DNA of 64,000 bases from Tritrichomonas musculus (GCA_039105265.1 JAPFFF010000040.1:1240001-1304000), one strand, 5' to 3'; shown: positions 30,283-41,797, counted from the stretch's first letter. Numbers and translations are program-made. The notes: a model not told the origin generated them from the letters alone.

Positions 30283-33200
30283 AACTGGTTTTCATTTTCC
30301 CGTACCATTCAAAAAATTGAATGAAATTCATAAAATTATTTTTAATTTTCTATGAAATTGAATGGTACGGAAAATTGCAACAAAGAAAATTGAGATTTTT
30401 ATTTTTTTAATAAAAAAAATAATCATTTAAAAATTGAAAGATTATTTATATAAATTGAAAGAAAAAAATAAATCTCACAAAATATTATTTGAAATTTTGG
30501 ATAAGTAAATAAGAAAAGTAGCATATTTCTCAGTACATATCCTTATATTTGCCTTTGAAATGAAAAATATGATTATAAATAGTAATGAAAAACTTATTTT
30601 TTTTTCATATTATATTTTTTTTTTTCGCCTCATATGTATGAGTGGCGGCTTTTTGATAATTGCTTGATTGGTAAATTTTGATAATTGATGAAAATTGAGG
30701 ATTTTTGTATATTTTTGAAATTTTACGAATTCAAAAAAAAAAACGTTGGAAAATAGGTTGAAAATCAGTGAATACTGAGAATTTGCAATACATAGTAGGC
30801 ATTCATTATAATAAAATGTGTGAAATTTGGTTATAAAAAAATAAAAAATGATCAATTGGAATGGAATTTGAACATTGCTAACTTTTAACTGAATTTGATC
30901 GTATTTAATTGAACCGATGCACATTTTTATTGGAGTAAATTACATATTTTAATAAATTTGATATTTTGGATTTTTCGAACTTGGAAATACGAATATAAAG
31001 GCACTAACATAATATTTGAACTAACTGCAATTGAATTTCCCTTATTAGGTTTCAAACTGACTGCTGGGCTATGATCAAGCTTACTAAATTCAAAATTTTG
31101 AGTAATGAATTTTAATTTTCAATTGAAAACTATGGTGTTTTCAATAGATTATCAATTTTCACTGTATAAAAAAATAAAAAAAAAATTTGAAAAAGGCTCT
31201 GAAAATTGAATGGTACGGAAATTTGCATACAGTAAATCGAATAGTCTTTGACCGATTTCAATTCTTATTTGACCATTTAAAAAAATTGAAAGAAAAATTT
31301 TACGATATTATTAAAAATTTAAACTTTTATTTAAATAAAAATTTAAATTTCAACTTTTTGTTTAAAAAATTGTTTTATAAAAAAAAATTCAATAAAAAAG
31401 TATTCAAATTTGGTAAAACACAATTTCCAAAAAAATTCACCTTTATTTTATTTATCTTAAGGTCAAAAAGTAATTACTTTTTGTTAAAAACCAAAATCTT
31501 AATGCTTTCAAAAAGTTTGATTGGCTTCATGTCCGTTTCACATCACTTATTTAATGGCTGATGATGAAAAGCTCAGAGCAATCAAAGAAGATATCCATGC
31601 TGCCTTGCAAGGTGGATACCTATCAATGGAACAAGTCAGTATTCTGGAGACTCGGTTGACCTTCAAGTCCTCCTATTCCGAGTTATTGCGTCAATTCAGT
31701 ATAAGTGGCAGAACAGCTTTGACTCATGCACTATATAGGACAGCTGCACTAGAGTATTGGTCCAGAGGTATGAATGCTTCTTCTTTTAGCTATTTGTCCA
31801 AGTTTGATGAAGCTCTTTTCATCAAAATCATTACAGATGCTGCCGATGACTGTAATTGCATCCCTGCCATTTATGGCGTCTCCCTAGCACATTATTTAAG
31901 AAAGAAGAGAAATGCAAGAGCATTTTACTTGCTAACCGCCATTGGCTGTCCTGATTTGGCAAGCAGATTCACTAAAACAGCGCCTCCTTCCCGGACTTGG
32001 TTATTCCACAAGGTTCAATCAATAAACATCAAGATCGTTACTGGTCAAACCATTGAGTTCGAAAGAAGGCGCTGTTGCAATGTTTCCACCATCTTCTTCT
32101 ACTTCCAATTGCACTCCTTTTTATTCAATCGCTCTCCCTGCTTAATTCTAAACATGGACGAGACCATGCTCACCGCGAAAAGGCGGTTAAAAGTTCTTGC
32201 TCAAAAAGGCCAGCTTCCATTGATTCCTGAAGCTGTGAAAGTTCCTCATTTGACTGGCTGCGTTACTTTCACAGCTTCAGGGTACCTGTTCGAGCCATTG
32301 ATAATACTCCCGGAGAAAAAAACTCTAAGAACATTGACTGAATATTCTGGCCTTGCTTATTTCGCTGGTTCAGCAGCAGGATGGAACACAAGGAACCTTT
32401 TTATTTATTATGTCTTGATATTGGTGTGTCAATTGTCGAGCTATCGATTGAGCCTCCCAGAAAAACTTCGTGATGAACGTATCTTGCTTCTCCTCGACGG
32501 GCATCCTTCCAGATTTTCATTTAAAGCTTGCCTCATTTTGTACCTTTTTGACGTTGATATGGTTTTGATACCACCGCACACAAGCCATTTATTGCAGGCT
32601 TTTGATGTGTCGGTGGCATCACCATTGAAAACTTATTTTAAAGAAAATCTAATATCGCAGAGATTCAATCTTTATATAGAAGAAGGGATAGACATTTCCA
32701 AACAAACTGCCAGAGAGCTAAGAGACTCTTTAATTAAGTCGTTTATTAACAGCATGAGAAAAAGTGCCACAATAGACAACATTCAGTCTGGGTTTAAAAA
32801 ATCAGGCATAATACCAATTGACGTTAACAAACCGCTCTCGTCTGAGTATGCAATGTTACAGAATGATAATACTCAGAATAATGATCTTTTACGGAATTAC
32901 TGGCTCAATTCCACTGACAATTTAAAAGAACTTTTTTATAGAGAAAATGGTCGAATGCCAAATGAGGGAGATTATTCGATTAATCTTCGTGAAATTGTGA
33001 AAGATCTTAAAGAAGCATCAATAGAAGATGGAAAAAGTTTGTCGCCACTGCCGCCTTTAATTCTTGAAAATGGCTCACAAGTAATAAACTTTTAGTTTTT
33101 TAATAAAAAAGACAAGGTTCGAAAAATAGGAGTTTGATTTTTTTTTTTTTTTTTTTTTAAAGTATTTTCATCTCCTTTTTTAAAAAATGTTTATAAAATA

Positions 33201-33579
33201 ACATGAAAAATAAATCAAAAGTGATAAATAAATAAATTGCAGAACTCTCTTCAATCATCATTGAATATCTGATATACTCATCAGTATGGAATCATAACGG
33301 ATAATGTATAAATAGTAATTTAGTTGAACTCTGTAATGCTAATTTTCGGATTTGCACGTGAATGCTGTATCAAATGAGTGGTATAAAAGTAAAAAAATAA
33401 TGAAATTTAACGTCTAAAAATAGGACGTTATGAATTTTAACTTTTTGAATATTAATTTTACATTTTATTATTTAATTCTATGTTTTTATTTAAAATTTTA
33501 AATAGGAAAAGCAAATTTATTCAATTTTGGTCAAAGAGGATTTGAAAGGTCAAATATATTTCCACATACTGTATCAGTT
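30283..33579 (+). mobile_element. Second Tc1/mariner-superfamily (pogo-like) transposon
   Basis: 3297 bp. The limits are inferred from the flanks. Sequence left of 30282 and right of 33580 is contiguous, joined by one TA, in related flanks near 40800 and (inverted) 54640. TA is duplicated at 30281-30282 and 33580-33581. Terminal repeats are short (AACTG/CAGTT). The 5' third contains repeated TTGAATGGTACGG units (30358-30370 and 31206-31218, plus an inverted one at 30300-30312). One transposase gene is present. Confidence 0.75.
31554..33095 (+). CDS. Pogo-like DDE transposase
   Basis: The product has 513 residues from ATG 31554. This start is preferred over an upstream open stretch without ATG, and a TCACTTA initiator-like site lies 12 bp before it. 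The N-terminal ~100 residues are probably helix-turn-helix (ISGRTALTHALYRTAA). The catalytic core has NMDETM, LLLDGHPSRF and HTSHLLQAFDV, giving DD35D spacing as in the element at 11337-13620. The frame is complete. Codon use is less AT-biased than the flanks, suggesting an origin apart from the surrounding DNA. TCAAAAAGTTT lies at 31508-31518. Confidence 0.88.
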   Translation: MADDEKLRAIKEDIHAALQGGYLSMEQVSILETRLTFKSSYSELLRQFSISGRTALTHALYRTAALEYWSRGMNASSFSYLSKFDEALFIKIITDAADDCNCIPAIYGVSLAHYLRKKRNARAFYLLTAIGCPDLASRFTKTAPPSRTWLFHKVQSINIKIVTGQTIEFERRRCCNVSTIFFYFQLHSFLFNRSPCLILNMDETMLTAKRRLKVLAQKGQLPLIPEAVKVPHLTGCVTFTASGYLFEPLIILPEKKTLRTLTEYSGLAYFAGSAAGWNTRNLFIYYVLILVCQLSSYRLSLPEKLRDERILLLLDGHPSRFSFKACLILYLFDVDMVLIPPHTSHLLQAFDVSVASPLKTYFKENLISQRFNLYIEEGIDISKQTARELRDSLIKSFINSMRKSATIDNIQSGFKKSGIIPIDVNKPLSSEYAMLQNDNTQNNDLLRNYWLNSTDNLKELFYRENGRMPNEGDYSINLREIVKDLKEASIEDGKSLSPLPPLILENGSQVINF

Positions 33580-33930
33580 TATAAAATATAAAAAAAGGTT
33601 GATTTACAGATTCGAACATTACAATCATATTTCACTATTTAAACAACAATATTTTTTTCGTCTAAATATTGATATCTACATTAACGAATGAAGAATAAAT
33701 AATAAAAAACCATAAAAAGTGAAATATTTAGCTCCTGGTACATATGTCTCGCTGAGTCACATTCAAAAACTTGAGAAGAAAAATGGGGCACAGTCTTTTT
33801 TCGAAAAAAGAAATATTGAATTTCAAAGGTAAAGTAATGCTAGTTTAAAATTCATAAAAAGAATATTCATTTTCATCATCAAATGAAGGATGAAAATGAA
33901 AAAAAAAAATGAATAAAAAAACTAAAAAAG
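33580..33930. other. Right flank of the transposon
   Basis: Resumes the tRNA-associated flank (gattcgaaca) interrupted by the transposon. No gene seen. Confidence 0.4.
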
Positions 33931-34003
33931 TGCCCATGAACGGATTCGAACCGTTGAACTTCCACTTTGATGATGAACGCAATTACCACTATGCCACATG
34001 AGC
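33931..34003 (-). tRNA. tRNA-like gene, copy 8
   Basis: Identical 73-nt sequence. The upstream flank is of discoidin type (as copies 1, 4, 6), but the downstream flank is of the type found at copy 12. It marks the end of the inverted duplication B. Confidence 0.8.
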
Positions 34004-34211
34004 TCTTATTCTTACTATACAAATACGAAATATAGCAATTATTTGTTTTTTGTTTGAATATTTTAAATGAAAAAATGTTGATTTGTAGATATTACCGCCT
34101 TCATTTATAATCTATTATATTATGATCTAAATTTGTTATTGATATCAGAGAATCAACTTAGTTATTGATATTGAAAATCCAGATTTAACATATATAAACA
34201 TACATAAAAGA

Positions 34212-34692
34212 TTACAAATATTTACCAAAAAAGTCCAAATGATAAAAACACAAGTAATTGTTACCTTCCCATGTTTTTCCTGTGTTAACCAGTCTGATAT
34301 ATCTTACTGGAGGGCTTATATTTGGAAATCGGTAAATATCGAAATCTTTATTTTCATTTTCAGTTTTTTCATTAATTTTGATTAAAGTTATCCATGATTC
34401 TATAGTATTTGATATATTATCAGTACAAATAATTTTATATTTTCTCAATTTACTAGGACTTGATTTTTTTAATCTAAATCCAGTTAAAATTGCAAAACAT
34501 CGAACAAATTCCACCTGAAACCACGAATTATCATCATTACAAGAGCTAATTTGATACTTATCACTAAATAAATGAAAAGAATCAGAATTATTATAGGAGT
34601 TAGAAATATATATAGGGACTTTGTGCGGATCATGATTAACATTTTGGTCAATCATTGTTGAAAAAACACCCATCGAATATTTTTCATCAGTT
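34212..34692 (-). pseudogene. Discoidin-like module fragment
   Basis: This matches the fragment at 9374-9862 and shares its junction with the acetate-transporter fragment. An open frame runs about 38 codons further into the transporter part read antisense, which is an accident of the fusion. Only the second discoidin-like module survives (YSMGVFSTMIDQN to DFFGKYL). Confidence 0.7.
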
Positions 34693-34971
34693 GCCGACAA
34701 CAAAGCATTGGGTGTCTTTTTATTATTTTGGGGAATTTTTACTGGTTTCGTGTTTGTGGGAACACTGATACATGGCCATATAACGCTTAAATTAATATTT
34801 CTCACTTTAGCTCTTACATTCTTATTTTTATCAATAGGAGAATTTGCAAAATCTCATGTAGTTACCAAGATAGGAGGCGCAATTGGTCTCTTTTGTGGAG
34901 CAGTTTCTGTATATACGGGATGTGCAGAAATTATTGATATTGAGCAAGGCTACTCTTTTATGCCAATCTAA
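34693..34971 (+). pseudogene. Acetate transporter C-terminal fragment, undamaged end
   Basis: Residues from LLFWGIFTGFVFVGTL to the C-terminus, including the last helix (KIGGAIGLFCGAVSVYTG) and the natural end GYSFMPI. In the copies at 9100 and 13940 this end is frameshifted, so this copy preserves the ancestral 3' end. The 5' part is missing at the junction with the discoidin fragment, so no working permease is made. Confidence 0.75.
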
Positions 34972-35141
34972 GGAAGCTTGCTTGATTTCAATTCTTAAAA
35001 AATTATTTGTGGGTTTGCCTATTTGTTTTCTTTTTCAAAAAAAAAAAAATGATGATTTTTTTTCATATAATTTTTAAAAAAGCTTGATAAATTTATTTAA
35101 GAAAATTGCATATTAATATCTTTTTTATTATAATAACAAGA

Positions 35142-35214
35142 GCTCATGTGGCATAGTGGTAATTGCGTTCATCATCAAAGTGGAAGTTCAACGGTTCGAA
35201 TCCGTTCATGGGCA
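35142..35214 (+). tRNA. tRNA-like gene, copy 9
   Basis: Identical 73-nt sequence, same flank pairing as copies 3 and 5. A 34-base T run follows 85 bp downstream. Confidence 0.8.
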
Positions 35215-35297
35215 CTTTTTTAGTTTTTTTTTATTCAAAAAAAATTCTTTTAATTTTTTGAGATTCTTTCTCAACTTTTCACAAATATTATCTTTGA

Positions 35298-35331
<34 letters not shown>

Positions 35332-35686
35332 ATTATTTTTGCATTACAAGGATCGGTTTGATAACTTTTCATTTCTTGATATCTGGCATCTTCTGATTTC
35401 AAATCTTTTCTTTTCTAAAAAAGATAAAATTGCAAAAGTTTTAATGTCATTCATGTATAGATTCACTTATATTGTTGCATGCATCATATTATAGTTATAT
35501 TCGTATTTTATTTTTCAAAAAATTGTGAAGATTTATATCATTCAAAATTGATTTTTCTTTTGAAAAAATTATATGTGCTTTTAGAAAAATGATTGTTGCA
35601 AAATATCCTGAAAATAATTCAATAATAAAATAAAATATTAAAATATTTAAAATGTCTATTGTTTTATAAAAAATATCATTCTATAA

Positions 35687-36616
35687 TTAACAAAGTGTTG
35701 AAATATGAACTTTCTCATTATTATATTGAACTTTTTCATTACTTGAAAAACGGTTTCGTTTTCCTGATTTATTTGCACGTTTAGAAATAATGCAATCGTT
35801 AGGTGATTTGACATTATCATCAAAAATAATTTCTTCATAATCGTCTGCACAAATTTCGCCACTACTTGGATTCTTGATGCTCTTAATGACTGAATGAATG
35901 TCTGCTTTCAAACTAGAATATTCAAAGCATAAATCACAGCTTTCACTCATCCTACAATTTTCAAGAATTAAGTCTTCACAATAGCAAAATGGTTGTGTTC
36001 CTGAGATTTTACAATTAACAAGTTTCAGTTTCTTCGAATGCCATCCTAAATACTCGCCATTAACTTCTGAATCATAAATAGTGACATTTTCCGAGTTCCA
36101 AAATGCATCTTTCGAATTCAATTTACAATTTCGGATTACAACTTCGTTGCAATATTGGAATGAATAATTGCCATTCACAACGATATTATTCAATATTAAA
36201 TTCCGATTGTTGATAAAGATGTAATCCGCTTTCTCAAAATTTAAGTTAGTCAAGTTAAGATTCCTGCAATACCAAAATGTTTCTTGCGCATTACTGAATG
36301 TCACATTCGATGCTGTTAGTCCATCAATTTCTCGAAACATTTTCGGTGCTTCAACTTTCGAATCTTTCATTTCAAGGTTTTTACAATACCAAATCGCGGC
36401 TCGTGCTCCATCTCTGAATGTACACTTCTCAATCTTGGTGTTTTCATTGTGCCAAAATGGATATTTACCTTCAAATTCACAATTCGTCGAAGTTATGTTT
36501 GTACATTCTTTTAACGCCGATTCGCCTTGACGAACAACAACGTGATCAAGTTGTAAATTGTTGCGTTTGAACAATGGGCGTTCACCTTCGAAAGATGTGT
36601 TAGATATTGTTTGCAT
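35687..36616 (-). CDS. DUF3737 family beta-helix protein, copy 3
   Basis: 309 residues, intact, almost the same as copy 2 (T42 as in copy 1, tail as in copy 2). The beta-helix motif series is complete. The promoter is shared with copy 2 to the TTCTTGTTGGAG border near 36840, indicating that copies 2 and 3 are more closely related to each other than to copy 1. Function is unknown. The preservation of three intact frames amid decayed neighbours suggests selection or very recent copying. Confidence 0.85.
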   Translation of the reverse strand: MQTISNTSFEGERPLFKRNNLQLDHVVVRQGESALKECTNITSTNCEFEGKYPFWHNENTKIEKCTFRDGARAAIWYCKNLEMKDSKVEAPKMFREIDGLTASNVTFSNAQETFWYCRNLNLTNLNFEKADYIFINNRNLILNNIVVNGNYSFQYCNEVVIRNCKLNSKDAFWNSENVTIYDSEVNGEYLGWHSKKLKLVNCKISGTQPFCYCEDLILENCRMSESCDLCFEYSSLKADIHSVIKSIKNPSSGEICADDYEEIIFDDNVKSPNDCIISKRANKSGKRNRFSSNEKVQYNNEKVHISTLC

Positions 36617-37143
36617 TCTTTAAATAAAAATGAAATCATAAAATCATAATTTATAAAATCTTCAAATGAGATATTAACGATTATTTCATATTCAAAATAT
36701 AATAAACCTCTTAAAATATAAAAATCGTAATATTTGAATGATAATTGAATTTAATTCAAATAATTGTCTGGCTAACTATTTCAGTGAAATTGACAATTGA
36801 ACAATAACTTTTCAATTTAAACGATATTTAATACAATTCTCCAACAAGAAAATTCAAAAAACCAATCTTTAAATTATTAATCATTCAAATATTTTACTCC
36901 TTTTGACAACTAATTCATTGTTTATTCTCTTATATGTTTTTTATTATCACAATTTTAAATATAATTTTTTATGATTTTGTCTCAACTTTAAGTTATTTTT
37001 GCAAAATTATACAAAATATCTATTATTGCATTTTTTATTATTATATCAAGAAAAAATGTTGTTATTAGCAGAACTTTTGCCTTCCTGTTATAAGAAAAAT
37101 ACAGACAAATACTATATTTGGTATTTTTATAATAATAGCAAGA

Positions 37144-37216
37144 GCTCATGTGGCATAGTGGTAATTGCGTTCATCATCAAAGTGGAAGTTCAACGGTTCG
37201 AATCCGTTCATGGGCA
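37144..37216 (+). tRNA. tRNA-like gene, copy 10
   Basis: Identical 73-nt sequence, same flanks as copy 2. Confidence 0.8.
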
Positions 37217-37492
37217 CTTTTTTAGTTTTTTTTATATTAAGGGAATTTCATGATGAATAAAAAATATTCAAATGATCAAAATACTTAATAAAAATATCTG
37301 TTGGAATCACCATTAAGATGCGTGGATATGGGATTAGAATAAAACAAAAAAACTCTTTTAAAAAAAAGAGTTTACATTTACCATGATTTAGTTGTTATTA
37401 CAAAATTGAATGAATAAGTATTTCAACAAGTTTGTATTAATTGACCATTGGTTCCGATTTATTATTCACTTTAATTATTTTTTGTTTTTATT

Positions 37493-39410
37493 AAAGGGCA
37501 ATTTTTGCCTCAATTTTTTTGTTAAAAAAAATGAAGATATACAAATAAATATAAAATATTTTAAAATATATTTATATAATATAAAATATATAATGGAACA
37601 TAAAATATATATTGAATAAAATATCTAATAATAATCTTTTATTTCAAGATTTTATATACAATTAAGTGTTTTTTGACACATAGAAATACATTTAGTAATC
37701 CATAATTAATATAGTTATAAAAATATTTATATTAATTTCAATGAGAATAAATAAAGAATACTCATCGTAGGAATAAAAAGATAATTCAATATATAATATT
37801 TCTGAGTAAGATTATTCAAAAAAAAATTTGAACTATTTCCAAATAACTTTTTGATATAAAATCTTTATTTTTTGAAAGCTAAAGTTGGATTCAAAAAGCT
37901 TGGGACAACCTTTCAAAATATTTCTGATAAAAGTGGAAAACAAAATCTAATTTTTATTCAAATTTTTTATTATAATAATTCGAAAGCCCCCTTCGATTTT
38001 CCAACAAAAATGCAAATTCCCTTTTATTTCGTGCAAGAAGATATACCACAAAGATACTCCTTTTGAAATATTTGCTTTCAAGCCCTTCCATATGTATAGC
38101 TATCAGTATCACAAAAAAAAAAGACATAAAAAAGTGCAAAAAACGAACCAAAATCCAACGAAAAACTTAAATCTGCTATCTTTATGTTGCTTTTATTCTA
38201 TTTATTATGCTTTTTGTATTATTTTGATTTCAATTTGAGGATGATTTCCAGTTTTTTCCTTGATCTAAGCGAAAATTATTGATATTACCTCAGCAACAAA
38301 GAAAATACACCTATGTTTAATATTAAAAAATCATATTTGATTTAAATTTTCTCTTTTATTTTTTACCCCTTTTTTCCCCTTTTTTGAATTTTTTTTGAGA
38401 GAAGTTCAGAAAAAAAATCATTCAGGTTGGGACAAATTTGAATACTTTTCATTCAATATTGAAAAAGTAGTCCCAACTTGATTGAATCCAACTTTAATAA
38501 TTTTTATTTCAAAACTTTTTCAATTATTACTTTTTTATTTTCCAAAAAATTGAATATTTCCGAAACAACTTTTTGTATATATAATATGATTTGGAAATAT
38601 TAATTTTTTTAAAGAATTATTTATCAGTTTTGGCTGAAAATGCAGAAAAATTAATATTCCAGTTCATTGATTTCGTTTCACTCGAAAAAAACCTATTTTT
38701 ATATAAACTTTAGTATTGAATTGTTATTAAAAATATGCATAATTCTTTTTCAAAATCCACTTATTTCCGCATTTAAAAGATTCAATATCATCTTATACAA
38801 ATCAATGGACAATAAATTTGCAAATTAAAAATCAAAAATTGGAAAAATTATTTATGATTTATTTGAAATATTAAATTTTAATGTAAACGAATAATAAATA
38901 ATTGTTTTAAACGCATATTTAATTGAATTACTGATTCTTTTTTTAACAAATATTTTTTGTTTATCAAAATAATGATTATTTATTAAACAAAAAATACGTT
39001 ATCTACTCATTAAATAACGTTTTTTCTTAAAATGCAGATACTATTAATTTAATGCATATCTTATTTTAGGTTTAATATTTTATCAAAATAATTAATATAT
39101 ATAAATTGAGTATATATATAAGTATTATCATATGATATATTTTTAATTACTATATTTAATAAAAAGATATAAACATATTATTCTAATTCATTTGAGAATA
39201 GAAATAAAAATTGAATAAAAAAATAGGATTTGTATCAAAAAGTTTAAATTTTTGAATGAAAAACATCTTTTTTATCATATCTTTTTTTTGCTACGATAAA
39301 ATTTTTTTATTACTAATTAACATTTTATCAGAATTGAAAATTAAAATTATTTATCATATTTAAAAATCACAAATCCAAATTTGAAAAAAATCTCAAATCG
39401 GTTCCCCTTT
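37493..39410. mobile_element. Non-autonomous DNA transposon, 1.9 kb, 8-bp target duplication
   Basis: The target sequence is uninterrupted at about 6408-6420 in the paralogous copy. Here it is split, with TTTTTATT on both sides (37485-37492 and 39411-39418). Ends are short inverted repeats (AAAGGGCAA against AAAGGGGAA). No transposase frame is present. The 8-bp duplication is typical of hAT-like elements. It carries a smaller nested element. Confidence 0.75.
37882..38494. mobile_element. Nested Tc1/mariner-like MITE (613 bp)
   Basis: Inverted repeats begin AAGTTGGATTCAA and continue with an imperfect AAGcTTGGGACaAC segment (about 30 bp in all). The element is flanked by TA on each side (37880-37881 and 38495-38496). 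No gene. It lies inside 37493-39410 and so was inserted later or copied along with it. Confidence 0.7.
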
Positions 39411-39589
39411 TTTTTATTTCGCTGAAATATAAAATGAGCTGTCAATTGATCTACAGAAAATTGGGATAGAACAAAATGTTAGAGTTGATAAAGTCTAGTT
39501 TTATATATATAAATAACAAATTTTCTTTTAATTGTTCTGATTTTGAAAATTTTCAACAAAAAATTTTTTTGACTTTTTTTGAAAGAAAA

Positions 39590-39766
39590 TCAGGGCAAAG
39601 AATTGTCAATGTCATCATTTCCAAATGCTGTGCTTCCTTCTCCAAAAAACTCATCACATTCTTCATAATTATCTGGAATATTCATGAAATATGAACTAAT
39701 ATCTTCTTCTTTCTTGTCATTATTATTGTTGTTATTGTCTACGTTTTTTTGATTATTATCAATAAT
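39590..39766 (-). pseudogene. Myb gene 3' fragment
   Basis: Encodes the last ~55 residues of the Myb protein (NVDNNNNNNDKKEED to DDIDNS). Both Myb repeats are missing. One added G near 39594 shifts the final codons (SLP in place of SFA). It marks the far edge of duplication B. Confidence 0.8.
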
Positions 39767-40166
39767 AATCATTCTCGTAAAAAACAAAAATCGTTTTTAT
39801 TGATTATGCCATCATTCATTGAAAAAAGTGATTTGAATTTTCATAAATGACTTTTTATTTCAAAATTTGAATTCATTTAAAAAGGAGCTTTTCTAGTTTT
39901 CAAATAAAAAATAAGACAAAATGACTACAGCTCATATTAAAACCATAAAAAAATCAGAGAAATAAAAACAAAAAGCAGTTGGATATGTTTTTCTAATATT
40001 AGAAAAAAAAAAAGAATGATTAGTTTTATACTTCAAATTAATCCTACAGAAATTATGAAAGTCCTTGCTCCTTTTGAAGGGAGAATGATTTTTTTTCAGT
40101 GAAAAACTAAAAAGCAATTTATCGCATTGAATTTTATTTGAAAATATAACAAAAAAACTAAAAAAG

Positions 40167-40239
40167 TGCCCATGAACGGATTCGAACCGTTGAACTTCCA
40201 CTTTGATGATGAACGCAATTACCACTATGCCACATGAGC
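40167..40239 (-). tRNA. tRNA-like gene, copy 11
   Basis: Identical 73-nt sequence. The upstream flank is as in copies 2 and 10; the downstream flank is seen nowhere else. Confidence 0.8.
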
Positions 40240-40639
40240 TCTTGCTATTATTATAAAAATACCAAATATAGTATTTGTCTGTATTTTTCTTATAACAGGA
40301 AGGCTAAAGTTCTGCTAATAACAACATTTTTTCTTGATATAATAATAAAAAATGTAATAATAGATATTTTGTATTGAATATCCAAATTGCTGTATAAAAA
40401 CAAACAAAACTGATTTAACTGATGAGTTAAATTAAGAAAATGATTACAAAATTATAAATTGAATTGAGATAAGAGTGGCTCTAGCTTTTTCAATATAATT
40501 CAGGCTATAAAATATACATACTTCAGCTAACATATATATGTTTTTTCAACATAATTCAGGCTATGAAATATAAAGGATATTCATTTTCATCATAAAATGA
40601 AGGATGAATATATATATATATATATAAAAACTAAAAAAG

Positions 40640-40712
40640 TGCCCATGAACGGATTCGAACCGTTGAACTTCCACTTTGATGATGAACGCAATTACCACTA
40701 TGCCACATGAGC
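40640..40712 (-). tRNA. tRNA-like gene, copy 12
   Basis: Identical 73-nt sequence. The upstream flank is as in copies 7 and 13, the downstream flank as in copy 8. Confidence 0.8.
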
Positions 40713-41089
40713 TCCTGTTATTATTATAAAAATATGAAATATAGTAATTATATTGATTTTATTTGAATATTAAAAATTTAATGATCTTCTGACATTTGCA
40801 TGAATATAAAAAAATGTTGATTTACAGATTCGAACACTTCAATCATATTTTATTCATCCAAATATGAGCTCTTATTATTATGATAAAAATTTAAAATAGT
40901 TTAATGATCTGGTATTTGCTAGAATGATAATGCAATTGTTAGGTGATTTGATAAATTTTAAAATATTAACAAATTGTATGATTATTTTAAAAAGAACAGC
41001 TTATTGACATTTTTTCTGAAAGTTATATAAAATAGAATGTTATCCATGTGTTTTATTTATCAAGAAAATACAATTTTTAAAGAAATTAT

Positions 41090-41590
41090 ATGCATCTATG
41101 TTTGTAGACTTGTTATTTTGAGAATCGATATCAAAAACGTCACTTTTTTGCATCTTATACTCGATTATCAGTTTAAAAATCTGATATCGAGATTATCGAT
41201 TATCAAGATATCAGATATGAAATGTGATATAAAAATAATTGTAAAATTGATATCAATTAACGAGATCTCGAGATCTCAAACAGATTTATCTTCTTTTATA
41301 ATTGGTATTTGTGATTTTATAATATTTAAAAATATATAATGTATTTATGTTTATTTTAAGATTAAAATCAAAAAATACATTTTTTTTTTTATGAAATATT
41401 TGAGATAAAAATACGATCATATATTTATCAAAAAGTTTAATTGAAAATTCTGATATCAAAATCTGAGAAAAAAAATACTCGATCTCTGAAATCGATCTCG
41501 AGAATCTGTGCATATTTATGTATCGATATCAAAAAGTCAATCAATTATCGATCTCGAGAATCGAAGAATAACAAGCCTATATGTTTGACC
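41090..41590. repeat. GATATC/CTCGAG-rich inverted-repeat region
   Basis: Blocks such as GAGAATCGATATCAAAAA and ATCGATCTCGAGAATC recur in both orientations. The outer parts (CTTGTTATT near 41111 and its complement near 41567) are inverted relative to each other. It may be an old fold-back element. Limits are approximate. Confidence 0.4.
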
Positions 41591-41755
41591 ACCTTAATTT
41601 TTGATCAAAAAACATTGTTCTTAATTGATATAAGTAGGGTGGCACTGGGTGGGCCAAAAAAAGAAAAATGGGTCAAAAAAACCGTAGTAATTGGGTCACC
41701 AAATATCATCTCAATTTTTTTCAAGTAATAACGATCAAAAAAGGTCAAATAATTG

Positions 41756-41797
<42 letters not shown>

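Larger units (their letters stand above)
33931..39766. repeat. Segmental duplication B, inverted copy
   Basis: Reverse partner of 6060-10143, with a 1.9-kb transposon inserted at 37493-39410. Confidence 0.85.

Noticed and set aside
31187-31561. Lys/Phe-rich frame upstream of the second transposase
   Set aside because: Composition follows the AT-rich DNA, with no recognisable domain.
37872-38151. Small frames on both strands inside the nested MITE
   Set aside because: They include the inverted repeats and lack coding character.
41037-41728. Frames over the GATATC-rich region
   Set aside because: They arise from repeated palindromic blocks and show no family resemblance.
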